Part shown: positions 9,037 through 17,641 of the stretch, one piece after another
Layout of the letters: every line of letters starts with the position of its first letter
Numbering within the stretch: the stretch's first letter is position 1
Origin: Hespellia sp.
GTDB taxonomy: Bacteria; Bacillota; Clostridia; Lachnospirales; Lachnospiraceae
NCBI GenBank assembly: GCA_028694105.1
Contig: JAQUUC010000006.1
Coordinates: 37,151-101,150 of the forward strand
Direction of reading: 5' to 3'
DNA length: 64,000 nt
Program-made: the position numbers and the translations under genes
Notes under the pieces: generated by a model
What the model was told of the DNA's origin: nothing
The model's database searches: none
What the model saw: the letters and a program-made list of their open reading frames with translations, nothing else

Positions 9037-9693
9037 TTACTCACCGAATACTGCGATATAATCTTTCTTGAATTTCTCGATTCCCTGATCTGTCAGTGGA
9101 TGTTTTGTCATCTGCTCAATGACGCTGTATGGTACTGTTGCGATGTCAGCACCTGCAAGTGCACAGTCCGTTACATGAATTGGATTACGAACGCTCGCTG
9201 CGATGATCTTTGTATCGATATCGCCTGCTACTGCGAAGATTTCAGCAATCTCTGCAATCAGATCTGTTCCGCGAGTGGAAATGTCATCTAATCTTCCTAA
9301 GAATGGTGACACGTATGTAGCTCCTGCTCTAGCTGCAAGAAGTGCCTGATTTGCTGAGAATACCAATGTAACATTTGTCTTAATGCCTTCTGCTGTCAAT
9401 GCTTTACAAGCCTTTAATCCTTCTACAGTCATCGGAATCTTCACAACCATGTTCGGGTGAATGGCTGCGATTGCTTTTCCTTCTTCGATCATTCCGGCAG
9501 CATCAGTTGTTGTAGCTTTTACTTCTCCGCTGATTGCTCCGTCTACGATAGACGCGATCTCTGCGATAACCTCTTCAAATACTCGTCCTTCTTTTGCGAT
9601 TAATGATGGGTTTGTTGTAACGCCACAAATCACTCCCATATCATTTGCTTTCTTAATATCTTCTACTTTCGCTGTGTCGATAAAAAATTTCAT
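9037..9693 (-). CDS. tal: Transaldolase (short, FSA-like type)
   Basis: 218 residues, the compact transaldolase/fructose-6-phosphate aldolase type. It begins [18 protein letters not shown] and carries the Schiff-base lysine in VVKIPMT and the [18 protein letters not shown] and SPFLGRLDD motifs. It transfers dihydroxyacetone units in the pentose phosphate pathway, in line with the transketolase pair downstream. AAGGAGG precedes the ATG. A strong promoter lies at 9743-9771 with repeated palindromes just upstream. Confidence 0.92.
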   Translation of the reverse strand: MKFFIDTAKVEDIKKANDMGVICGVTTNPSLIAKEGRVFEEVIAEIASIVDGAISGEVKATTTDAAGMIEEGKAIAAIHPNMVVKIPMTVEGLKACKALTAEGIKTNVTLVFSANQALLAARAGATYVSPFLGRLDDISTRGTDLIAEIAEIFAVAGDIDTKIIAASVRNPIHVTDCALAGADIATVPYSVIEQMTKHPLTDQGIEKFKKDYIAVFGE

Positions 9694-9742
9694 GATTCTT
9701 CCTCCTTGAATTCAAAAACAGGGTTTCTTTTTTCATATCCCA

Positions 9743-9771
9743 AGTATAGCTGTCCTAGTATGTCCAGTCAA
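9743..9771 (-). promoter_or_regulatory. Promoter of the transaldolase-transketolase operon
   Basis: TTGACT (9771-9766), 17-base spacer, TATACT (9748-9743) on the minus strand, about 50 bases before the transaldolase start. Confidence 0.8.
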
Positions 9772-9783
9772 TAGTGCTGCTTT

Positions 9784-9915
9784 TTATTAATAATTTCTTC
9801 TATTTATAAAAATAGATTATTAATAACATTTTTCTATATATTTCTTGTGTCAAATCACAAACATTGCATTTTCTCACATTTAAATTATGTGTAAAGAGAA
9901 AATTATTATTAATAA
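9784..9915. promoter_or_regulatory. Three copies of the palindrome TTATTAATAA
   Basis: Identical 10-bp palindromes at 9784-9793, 9817-9826 and 9906-9915, in the gap between the LacI-family gene and the transaldolase promoter. The first two are 33 bases apart (about three helical turns) and lie just upstream of the -35 box. They look like operators for the adjacent LacI-family protein or curved upstream promoter DNA; the region is very AT-rich, so chance contributes. Confidence 0.4.
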
Positions 9916-9959
9916 TTTCTCATGAAATGTTAATTTAAAAATTCCCGGCAGATACCGCC

Positions 9960-11054
9960 TCATCGTCGGTTCGTCCTCGGATACGACGTTGTTCCCCGCA
10001 CGATAATCTTCGGTTCATACTCCACATGATAGACGCTGACCGGCTCTAATTCCGCATACTTGCTGCTGCGTGTCTTAATTTTCTTCATGATAATATCACA
10101 GGCGTCTCTGCCCTTATAGATCACGAAATGTTCCACCGTCGTAAGCTCCACCTTCTGAAGCTTTCCGAACAGTGTGTTATCGCATCCCATCACCGAAATA
10201 TCTCCCGGAACTTTCAGTTTTGCCTCATACACCGCATCCATAATTCCAAACGCAACCATGTCGTTCATCCCGGCAATCGCCGTCACCTCCGGATGTTCGG
10301 TAAGTAATTCCTTTGTCAGACTGTATCCAATCAGGTACTCGGAGTCAATTCCCGGAAGACTTGCATCCACCTCCTCCGAAGCAGACTTTACAATCACATG
10401 CTCACCCAGACCTGCTGCCTTATATTCATTCAAAAATCCTTCCATACGTTTCGAACGCTGTTTCTGCCTCTTCGTCAATGCAGACGTTACATAAGCAACA
10501 TTCTGATGGCCGAATGCCAACAGATGGTGTGCCATGATTTTGCCCAGCTTCAGATTGTTGAGATCGACCGCATCGACCGCTAAGTGCTCGTTCTGGTTGT
10601 TGATGACAACAATGGGAATCGTCTCGGTCAGTTCCTCAATCCGCTCCATAAAATTCACACTCGGATTACAGGTGTAAATGATTCCCTCCGGATTCAACGA
10701 CGGCATCAGCTTTAGGAAACGCTCTTCCAGCTCCAGATTACGCTGCGTATTACAGATGAAGATTCCATATCCCGCTTCCGCAGCCTGCGATTCAATCCCC
10801 TGCAGCAGCATCACATAATAGGGGTTGGACAGATTCGGACAAAATACCACCAGCAGCTTTTCCCGCTTACTTTCCCGGTGTGTTTTTCTCTTCGGGATGA
10901 CATATCCGAGTTCCTTCGCAGCCGTCTCCACCTTTTCGATCACATCTTTGGAAAATGAAACATTATATTTTTTATTCAGTACCATGGATACGGTTGCCTG
11001 CGATACACCGGCCGCTTCCGCCACATCCGTGGATGTCACCTTTTTCCTGCTCAT
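9960..11054 (-). CDS. LacI-family transcriptional regulator
   Basis: 364 residues. The N-terminal helix-turn-helix is VTSTDVAEAAGVSQATVSMV with hinge helix; the rest is a periplasmic-binding-like sugar sensor. The start at 11054 is the usual one for the family; an alternative ATG at 11072 begins four bases after the recR stop. It is the last gene of the pfkA-dnaX-ybaB-recR block and lies upstream of the pentose-phosphate genes, which it probably controls given the repeated palindromes between them. Confidence 0.88.
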   Translation of the reverse strand: MSRKKVTSTDVAEAAGVSQATVSMVLNKKYNVSFSKDVIEKVETAAKELGYVIPKRKTHRESKREKLLVVFCPNLSNPYYVMLLQGIESQAAEAGYGIFICNTQRNLELEERFLKLMPSLNPEGIIYTCNPSVNFMERIEELTETIPIVVINNQNEHLAVDAVDLNNLKLGKIMAHHLLAFGHQNVAYVTSALTKRQKQRSKRMEGFLNEYKAAGLGEHVIVKSASEEVDASLPGIDSEYLIGYSLTKELLTEHPEVTAIAGMNDMVAFGIMDAVYEAKLKVPGDISVMGCDNTLFGKLQKVELTTVEHFVIYKGRDACDIIMKKIKTRSSKYAELEPVSVYHVEYEPKIIVRGTTSYPRTNRR

Positions 11055-11076
11055 CTCAAAAGCTCCATTCATCCAT

Positions 11077-11673
11077 TTAAAGCTCCGTCCTTCCCTCTAA
11101 CGCACGAAGAAGCGTCACCTCATCAATATACTCCAGATCTCCGCCGACCGGCACACCACTGGCAATCCGGCTCACCCGGATCCCGGTTGGTTTGACCAGC
11201 TTACTGATATACATCGCGGTTGTCTCACCCTCCAGACTGGAGTTCGTCGCGATAATAACCTCATCGACATCCCCCTGCAGGCGCGACAACAATTCTTTCA
11301 GTTTAATGTCTCCCGGTCCGATTCCAAGCATCGGCGAAATCGCCCCGTGAAGCACATGATAGACGCCGTTATATTTTCCGGTCTTCTCATAAGCCGCAAG
11401 ATCCCTTGTTGTCTCCACCACCATAATAGTCTTGTGGTCACGCTCTGAGTTGCTGCAGATCGGACATTTCTCATTATCGGTCAGGGTATAGCATTCCTTA
11501 CAATAACGGACATTATTGCGCGCATCAGTCATCGCCTGAGCAATCGCCTCCACCTGATCCTTCGGCATATTGATCATGTGAAATGCCAGACGCTGTGCAG
11601 ACTTGGGACCGATTCCCGGCAGCCCGGAAAGCTTCTCTATTAAATTACTGATTTGACTGCTGTAGTAATCCAT
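11077..11673 (-). CDS. recR: Recombination protein RecR
   Basis: 198 residues, complete. Helix-hairpin-helix [20 protein letters not shown] at the N-terminus, zinc finger [16 protein letters not shown], and a Toprim domain from about residue 80 ([18 protein letters not shown]). It acts with RecO/RecF in loading RecA at gaps. Its ATG immediately follows the ybaB stop, so translation is coupled, as in the widely conserved dnaX-ybaB-recR order. Confidence 0.97.
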   Translation of the reverse strand: MDYYSSQISNLIEKLSGLPGIGPKSAQRLAFHMINMPKDQVEAIAQAMTDARNNVRYCKECYTLTDNEKCPICSNSERDHKTIMVVETTRDLAAYEKTGKYNGVYHVLHGAISPMLGIGPGDIKLKELLSRLQGDVDEVIIATNSSLEGETTAMYISKLVKPTGIRVSRIASGVPVGGDLEYIDEVTLLRALEGRTEL

Positions 11674-12018
11674 TTAGAACATTCCCGGCATTCCGCCTGT
11701 CAGCTTTGACATTGCGGACGTAGATGCTTCCTCGACTTTGCGAAGTGCTTCATTTGTGGCTGCCACAATGAGGTCCTCCAGCATTTCGATGTCTTCCGGA
11801 TCTACTACTTCTTCCTCTAATTTTACTCTCATTACTTCACGTGTTCCGGACACAGTGACTTCTACTGCATTACCTCCTGCGGTTGCTGTGAACTCCTTTG
11901 TCTCCATCTCTTTCTGCTGCTCTTCCATCTGACGCTGCATCTTCTGCGCCTGTTTCATTAAATTCTGCATGTTGCCGGGCATGCCTCCGCCGCCCGGAAA
12001 TCCACCTCTTTTTGCCAT
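11674..12018 (-). CDS. YbaB/EbfC-family nucleoid-associated protein
   Basis: 114 residues. Glycine-rich N-terminus ([19 protein letters not shown]), a long helix rich in Gln/Glu, then the EbfC core [33 protein letters not shown]. Binds DNA as a dimer. Position between dnaX and recR is the standard arrangement. Confidence 0.95.
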   Translation of the reverse strand: MAKRGGFPGGGGMPGNMQNLMKQAQKMQRQMEEQQKEMETKEFTATAGGNAVEVTVSGTREVMRVKLEEEVVDPEDIEMLEDLIVAATNEALRKVEEASTSAMSKLTGGMPGMF

Positions 12019-12039
12019 AATAAATGACCTCCTGTTATT

Positions 12040-13614
12040 TTATTCATCTTCTGTGACGATTTCCATATGAATCATCTTTTCTATATCTACAAAACTGTCT
12101 TCAAAATGCCGACCTTCATCTACCTGTCTGACATCTACGGTAACAGTCTTACCGATCCTGTTCGCTATAAGTGTCTCGAGCTCTGCCTTGCGCTCCGGGT
12201 CTGCGACTGCCTGAGCCGACATCGTATCCGGCAGGACAATCTGCAGGACATCATCTCCGCCGAGGCTCAGCTTCGCCTTTTTCAGAAATGTCTTCATCAG
12301 TCCCGAGGTTTCATCTGCAATCGACCGGAAATTTTTTACGATTTCCTTCACATCGTCCGGTATCGCTTTTGGCAGCACAGCCTTTTTCTCCGGCTTTTTT
12401 GGCGTGGCACCGTCATTTACATACACGATCTTTTCTGTCATCTGTCCGGCATTTGCCTCGACATGTTCGACCTTTGCCTCAACGGCACGAATACGGTCGA
12501 GAATTGCATCTTCATTGGTCTCCATTGCAGGCACGCACAATTTAATAAATGCGACCTCCAGCAGGACTCTTTTCTGTGTTGCATATTTTAATTTACCAGA
12601 TAATTCCGAAAAAACTCTAATATAGCGAAGAAGCATATCATTGTCAATCATTTCCGCTTCTTCCTGCAGCTGCTTCATATTCTCCGTCGAGACATCCAGA
12701 ACATCTTCCAGATGATCCGACGTCTTCGCAAGAAGCAGATTCCGCAGATACCACGTGAAATCCGCCGCCAGCTGGGACAACTCTCTTCCCTGCATAATCA
12801 GATCATCAATGGCATCCAGAACTGCCGGCACATCTCTTCCAAGCACATCCCGGAGCAGCTTGCTGAACACATCCGTGTCCACAGCGCCCAAAACCTCCAG
12901 CACGAAATCGTACGTCAGGACTTCGCCCAAATGAAATGCAATACACTGGTCCAGCAGACTCAGCGCATCTCGCATGGAGCCATCCGCCACCTTCGCCACA
13001 TAGCGAAGCGCCCGTTCTTCCACCTCCACCTGCTCTGTCACCATCAGCTCCCGCATGCGGTCCGTGATGGTTTCAATGCTGATTCGTTTGAAATCATAAT
13101 GCTGGCATCGTGAGAGAATCGTAATTGGAATCTTGTGAACCTCCGTCGTTGCCAGAATGAAAATGACATACTCCGGCGGCTCCTCCAGTGTCTTTAGCAG
13201 CGCATTGAACGCCCCCGCAGACAGCATATGAACCTCATCAATAATATAGACCTTAAACCGGCCTTCCGTCGGACGGTATGTGACCTCTTCCCGAATCTCA
13301 CGGATATTGTCAACACCGTTATTCGAAGCCGCATCAATCTCAATCACATTCATGGACGTCCCGGCAGAGATGGATCTGCACATCGCACATTCCCCGCACG
13401 GACTTCCATTCACCGGATGCTCACAGTTCACTGCCTTTGCAAATATCTTCGCAACCGTCGTCTTACCGGTTCCTCTCGTTCCACAAAAAAGGTATGCATG
13501 TCCGATACGGTCTGCCTTAATCTGATTCTTCAATGTTGTAATGATATGATCCTGTCCCTTGACATCCTCAAAATTGTCCGGTCGGAACTTCCGGTACAGC
13601 GCCATATATGACAT
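12040..13614 (-). CDS. dnaX: DNA polymerase III subunits tau/gamma
   Basis: 524 residues. Walker A GTRGTGKTTVAKIFAKAVNC, four-Cys zinc module (CEHPVNGSPCGECAMC), DEVH Walker B and sensor 1 LATTEVHKIP show an intact clamp-loader ATPase. Domain III follows and a C-terminal tau-like part from about residue 410. Codons 405-407 read CCA AAA AAG, a perfect slippery heptamer in the correct frame (see 12394-12400). Between pfkA (16 bases upstream) and ybaB. Confidence 0.96.
   Translation of the reverse strand: MSYMALYRKFRPDNFEDVKGQDHIITTLKNQIKADRIGHAYLFCGTRGTGKTTVAKIFAKAVNCEHPVNGSPCGECAMCRSISAGTSMNVIEIDAASNNGVDNIREIREEVTYRPTEGRFKVYIIDEVHMLSAGAFNALLKTLEEPPEYVIFILATTEVHKIPITILSRCQHYDFKRISIETITDRMRELMVTEQVEVEERALRYVAKVADGSMRDALSLLDQCIAFHLGEVLTYDFVLEVLGAVDTDVFSKLLRDVLGRDVPAVLDAIDDLIMQGRELSQLAADFTWYLRNLLLAKTSDHLEDVLDVSTENMKQLQEEAEMIDNDMLLRYIRVFSELSGKLKYATQKRVLLEVAFIKLCVPAMETNEDAILDRIRAVEAKVEHVEANAGQMTEKIVYVNDGATPKKPEKKAVLPKAIPDDVKEIVKNFRSIADETSGLMKTFLKKAKLSLGGDDVLQIVLPDTMSAQAVADPERKAELETLIANRIGKTVTVDVRQVDEGRHFEDSFVDIEKMIHMEIVTEDE
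12394..12400 (-). other. Candidate -1 ribosomal frameshift site in dnaX
   Basis: The minus strand reads A AAA AAG with the first A as third base of codon 405, the register needed for -1 slippage. After slipping, 27 more codons follow to a TGA, giving about 434 residues, close to the 431-residue gamma of Escherichia coli made by the same heptamer. Only a weak stem is visible downstream and no clear upstream Shine-Dalgarno-like stimulator. Confidence 0.45.
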
Positions 13615-13630
13615 GTCTTACACCTCTTCT

Positions 13631-14707
13631 CTATTCATCGCCGAAACTGATTCCGGTCATCTTCGCTTCACGGATGATGCTCGCATCCGGATCTACGAAT
13701 TTTAACTTACCGGCAACCTCTCCCAGAGGAACCTTGGTCACTTCATTGTTCTTCATTGCAATCATATATCCATATTCTTCTTTTAAAATCAGCTCTGCAG
13801 CCGCAGCCCCGACACGTGTTGCAAATACACGGTCATAAGCACAAGGTGTTCCTCCGCGCTGTGTATGTCCGGGAACTGTGATACGAACCTCTCTCTGGGT
13901 CTTCTCCTGAATCTGCTGTTCCAGCTCATACGCAATCGATGGAAATGTACGTTTTGCAAGCTTTGCTTTGTATTCTTTCTTCGTCAGCTTCGCGTCTTCT
14001 TTGGAAATGGCTCCCTCCGCAACCGCAAGAATCGTAAATGGTTTCCCTGCCGCTGTACGTTTGTTGATGACATCCGTAATCACATCAATGTCATACGGAA
14101 TCTCCGGAAGAAGAATAATATCTGCCCCGCCTGCAATGCCGGCGTACAGTGTTACATATCCAACCTTATGTCCCATTACTTCAATGATAAATACACGGCT
14201 GTGGGAAGTTGCTGTCGTATGGATACGATCAATGGTATCTGTCGCGATATCCACGGCACTCTGAAAACCAAATGTCATATCGGTTCCCCACAAATCATTG
14301 TCGATGGTCTTCGGAAGTGTGATGACATGAAGTCCCTCTTCACGAAGCAGGTTCGCCGTCTTATGTGTTCCGTTCCCTCCAAGGATAACGATACAGTCCA
14401 GATTCAGCTTATGGTAAGTGTGCTTCATTGCCTCCACCTTGTCCACACCGTTCTCATCCGGCACGCGCATCAATTTGAAGGGCTGTCTTGAAGTTCCGAG
14501 AATCGTTCCGCCTCTTGTCAGGATTCCCGAGAAATCCTTCGATGTCAGCATCTTGAAATTCGAATAAATCAATCCCTTGTACCCATCCTGAAAACCATAT
14601 ATTTCCACATCATCACGCTTCGAAAAAATACCCTTCACAACTCCGCGCATTGCGGCATTCAGTGCCTGACAGTCTCCGCCGCTTGTTAACATTCCAATTC
14701 TTAACAC
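13631..14707 (-). CDS. pfkA: 6-phosphofructokinase
   Basis: 358 residues, phosphorylates fructose 6-phosphate in glycolysis. GMLTSGGDCQALNAA (phosphoryl donor loop), GGNGTHKTA and the catalytic PKTIDND are present. At the positions that correlate with donor choice, Gly113 (E. coli Gly104) is ATP-like while Lys133 (E. coli Gly124) is the residue usual in pyrophosphate enzymes; this mix is known in some ATP-using clades. GTG start at 14707 with AAGGAGG 8 bases away. First gene of the pfkA-dnaX-ybaB-recR-lacI run. Confidence 0.93.
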   Translation of the reverse strand: MLRIGMLTSGGDCQALNAAMRGVVKGIFSKRDDVEIYGFQDGYKGLIYSNFKMLTSKDFSGILTRGGTILGTSRQPFKLMRVPDENGVDKVEAMKHTYHKLNLDCIVILGGNGTHKTANLLREEGLHVITLPKTIDNDLWGTDMTFGFQSAVDIATDTIDRIHTTATSHSRVFIIEVMGHKVGYVTLYAGIAGGADIILLPEIPYDIDVITDVINKRTAAGKPFTILAVAEGAISKEDAKLTKKEYKAKLAKRTFPSIAYELEQQIQEKTQREVRITVPGHTQRGGTPCAYDRVFATRVGAAAAELILKEEYGYMIAMKNNEVTKVPLGEVAGKLKFVDPDASIIREAKMTGISFGDE

Positions 14708-14769
14708 TATGCTTCCTCCTTGATATCGGTGCGTCAGTCATTCTTCGCACACAATTTACATACAGTAAG

Positions 14770-14798
14770 ATTATACCCCATTTTTTAGATGCGAACAA
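14770..14798 (-). promoter_or_regulatory. Promoter of the pfkA-dnaX operon
   Basis: TTGTTC (14798-14793), 17-base spacer, TATAAT (14775-14770) on the minus strand, about 63 bases before the pfkA start. Confidence 0.65.
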
Positions 14799-14859
14799 CC
14801 ATAAATAATGCTATACTAGACAAAGAGAAAATCAAGAAAAACAGATGAGGAGAATGATT

Positions 14860-16098
14860 ATGACTATAATGAAACCATTTCAAAGCATACGGCCAAGAGC
14901 AGATCTGGCTTCCAGGATCGCCGCGCTTCCATATGATGTATATAACAGTTCGGAGGCGCGCGAGGTTGTGTCCCGAAATGAATTTTCATTTTTGAAGATC
15001 GACCGCGCTGAGACGCTTCTTCCGGAAGGCACCGACATGTACAGCCCACAGGTCTACGAGAAAGCAAAAGTGACGCTGGAGCGGATGATTGAAGACGGCG
15101 CTTTTGTACAGGACATGGAAAACTGCTATTACATTTACGAACTCACAATGGACGAATGCCGCCAGACCGGGCTCGTCGGATGTGCTTCTATTGACGATTA
15201 TCTAAACGGAACCATCAAAAAACACGAGAATACCCGTGAGGATAAAGAGCTTGACCGCATCAGCCATGTGGATACTTTAAGTGCCCAGACCGGGCCGATT
15301 TTTCTGGCTTACCGTGCACAGAAGGAGTTAAATGCACTGATTCAGACCGCGAAAGCCGAGACGCCAATCTATGATTTTATTTCAGAAGACGGTATCGGAC
15401 ACCGGGTGTGGATGATCAGTCATGCGGATATTGTCACACAGATCGGGCACATTTTTGACGGCATTCCTGCCCTCTACATCGCCGACGGACACCACCGCGC
15501 TGCTTCCGCTGTAAAGGTTGGTTTGAAACGGCGTGAAGAAAATCCTGATTTTGACGGATCGGAAGAATTCAACTATTTCCTTTCCGTCGCATTTCCGGAT
15601 GAGGAACTTCGCATCTTTGACTATAATCGCGTTGTAAAAGATTTGCGCAATTATTCTCCGGAAGAATTCATGACCATACTCCGGGAATCCTTCGAGATAA
15701 CCCCCTGTGGAAAAACTGCCGTCCGCCCGAACAAAAAAGGATGTTTCGGTATGTATCTTGATGGCAGCTGGTATCAGCTTGAATTGTACGATGACATGAA
15801 ATCCGACGATCCGGTGGACGGACTGGATGTATCACTTCTGCAGACACTGGTGCTAAGTCCGATTCTTGGTATTCGCGACCCAAAGACGGATGAGCGCATC
15901 CGGTTCGTGGGCGGAATCCGCGGACTTGATTTCTTAAGCAGCTGTGTCGATGAGCAAAGCGGCGGCGTTGCATTTTCGATGTACCCGACCTCCATGGCAG
16001 AGCTTCTTGCGGTTGCAGATGCCGGCAGACTGATGCCGCCAAAATCAACATGGTTCGAGCCAAAGCTGAGAAGCGGATTGTTTATTCATTCATTTTGA
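14860..16098 (+). CDS. DUF1015-family protein
   Basis: 412 residues of the DUF1015 family, found in many anaerobes; function not established. Typical motifs are the opening MKPFQSIRPRADLASRIAALPYDVY, LKIDRAE and YIADGHHRAASAV. I chose the ATG at 14860 because GAGGAG ends eight bases upstream; earlier in-frame ATGs at 14845 and 14854 lie on or too near that site. Divergent from pfkA; a TATACT at 14812 may be its -10 box. No membrane segments or signal peptide. Confidence 0.85.
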   Translation: MTIMKPFQSIRPRADLASRIAALPYDVYNSSEAREVVSRNEFSFLKIDRAETLLPEGTDMYSPQVYEKAKVTLERMIEDGAFVQDMENCYYIYELTMDECRQTGLVGCASIDDYLNGTIKKHENTREDKELDRISHVDTLSAQTGPIFLAYRAQKELNALIQTAKAETPIYDFISEDGIGHRVWMISHADIVTQIGHIFDGIPALYIADGHHRAASAVKVGLKRREENPDFDGSEEFNYFLSVAFPDEELRIFDYNRVVKDLRNYSPEEFMTILRESFEITPCGKTAVRPNKKGCFGMYLDGSWYQLELYDDMKSDDPVDGLDVSLLQTLVLSPILGIRDPKTDERIRFVGGIRGLDFLSSCVDEQSGGVAFSMYPTSMAELLAVADAGRLMPPKSTWFEPKLRSGLFIHSF

Positions 16099-16167
16099 TT
16101 TGAAGGAATGGACGCGCACCATTTGCTGGCTTTTATTGAGAAATAATTATTATTTAAAGCTGTAGTT

Positions 16168-16196
16168 TTGACATTTAGCGCTGCAGGATATAGAAT
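16168..16196 (+). promoter_or_regulatory. Promoter of map
   Basis: TTGACA, 17-base spacer, TAGAAT. The leader that follows (about 115 bases) contains a weak stem around GTTTT / AAAAC ending in T7 near 16233-16239, possibly an attenuator, though the stem is poor. Confidence 0.7.
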
Positions 16197-16318
16197 AGAT
16201 ACGGTTAGAGCCTGTTTTTAACAAAACTCTGGTTTTTTTAAGACAGCGCAGAAAATTTATGGATTTGAAGAAATCACGTACAGCATCTGTTTCTTCAATG
16301 CAAAAAGGAGATTATATC

Positions 16319-17182
16319 ATGGAAAGAAATGAACCGTGCTGGTGTGGCAGCGGAATCAAATATAAGAAATGCCACAAGGCGATGGATGACAAAATAAAGT
16401 GGCACGCTTTGAAGGGTGAGATTGTTCCCCCGCACGACATTATCAAGACACCGGCCCAGATTGAGAAATTAAAAGCGAGTGCCAAGATCAATACCGGTGT
16501 TCTCGACTATGTTGCAGCGCGCATCAAAGCAGGCGTTTCAACAGAAGAGATTAACGACTGGGTCAATGAATATACCTACGGTCACGGAGCGATTCCTGCA
16601 GACCTGAATTACGAAGGATACCCGAAAAGTGTCTGCACTTCCCTCAATAACGAAGTGTGTCATGGCATTCCGAGCAAAGATATCATCCTGCAGGACGGAG
16701 ATATCATCAATGTAGATGTGTCAACCATTCTGGACGGATACTTCTCTGATGCCTCCCGTATGTTCAAGATTGGACAAGTCTCAGAACGCGCCGAGAGAAT
16801 TGTCCGCATCACGGAGGAATGTGTCGAGCTTGGACTTGCCCAGGCAAAACCGTGGAATCATCTGGGTGACATCGCGGACGCAATTCATTCACATGCGCAG
16901 GCAAATGGTTATTCCATTGTCGAGGATATCGGAGGACACGGTATCGGGCTTGCTTTCCATGAAGAGCCCTTTGTAAGCTATGTAACTCCAAAGGGAAGTG
17001 AGATGCTTCTTGTTCCGGGAATGACATTTACGATTGAGCCGATGGTGAATGAAGGGGGCCCGGATTTCTTTGTTGATGAGGATAATGGCTGGACCGTTTA
17101 TACGGAGGATGACGGGCTGTCTTCTCAGATTGAGTATATGGTTTTGATTACAGAGGATGGCGCAGTAGTTTTGACGAAGTAG
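16319..17182 (+). CDS. map: Methionine aminopeptidase with SEC-C zinc motif
   Basis: 287 residues. The N-terminal SEC-C motif (PCWCGSGIKYKKCH, residues 6-19) probably binds zinc. The rest is a type I methionine aminopeptidase, with metal ligands in NVDVSTILDGYFSDASR, GHGIGLAFHE, TIEPM and SSQIEYM. It removes initiator methionine from nascent chains. The ATG at 16319 follows AAAAAGGAG by 9 bases; the 20 upstream codons in frame look like leader sequence. Confidence 0.95.
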   Translation: MERNEPCWCGSGIKYKKCHKAMDDKIKWHALKGEIVPPHDIIKTPAQIEKLKASAKINTGVLDYVAARIKAGVSTEEINDWVNEYTYGHGAIPADLNYEGYPKSVCTSLNNEVCHGIPSKDIILQDGDIINVDVSTILDGYFSDASRMFKIGQVSERAERIVRITEECVELGLAQAKPWNHLGDIADAIHSHAQANGYSIVEDIGGHGIGLAFHEEPFVSYVTPKGSEMLLVPGMTFTIEPMVNEGGPDFFVDEDNGWTVYTEDDGLSSQIEYMVLITEDGAVVLTK

Positions 17183-17186
17183 TGGG

Positions 17187-17621
17187 TTAATTCACTCCGC
17201 CAAGAATCTTATGCAGCAGACCATACAACTGGTCTGCTTCTTCTTTTGTCAATGGCATACAGCGCCCCATCTTCTGCGGAATTGTTACTGCTGCTTTTTT
17301 CAGTGCTTCCCCTTCTTTCGTAAGACTTACCACTAATACACGCTCATCGTCCTCTGAGCGTGTTCTTTCGATATACCCCTTTTGCTGAAGCTTTTTTAGA
17401 ACCGGAGTCAAAGTTCCGGAGTCCAGGAGCAGATAATTTCCTAATTCCTTCACATTGATTTTTTCATGCTCCCACAATACCATCATTGCGATATACTGTG
17501 TATAAGTCAGATCAATCTCGTCTAAGAATGGCTTATATCTTCTTACGATTTCTTTGGAACAAGCGTACAGTGGAAAACACAACTGGTTTTCTAATTTTAG
17601 TGAGTCATATTTATCTGCCAT
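17187..17621 (-). CDS. ohrR: MarR-family regulator, OhrR type
   Basis: 144 residues with Cys15 in LENQLCFPLYACS, the peroxide-sensing cysteine position of Bacillus OhrR, plus a second cysteine at 21. The winged helix carries LLLDSGTLTPVLKKL and RSEDDERVL. Start ATG at 17621 places the cysteine at residue 15 as in the family. OhrR normally represses an adjacent ohr peroxidase gene; none is in this window, so its target lies elsewhere or differs. Confidence 0.85.
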   Translation of the reverse strand: MADKYDSLKLENQLCFPLYACSKEIVRRYKPFLDEIDLTYTQYIAMMVLWEHEKINVKELGNYLLLDSGTLTPVLKKLQQKGYIERTRSEDDERVLVVSLTKEGEALKKAAVTIPQKMGRCMPLTKEEADQLYGLLHKILGGVN

Positions 17622-17641
17622 TTTTCTCACCCTTTCTTAAC

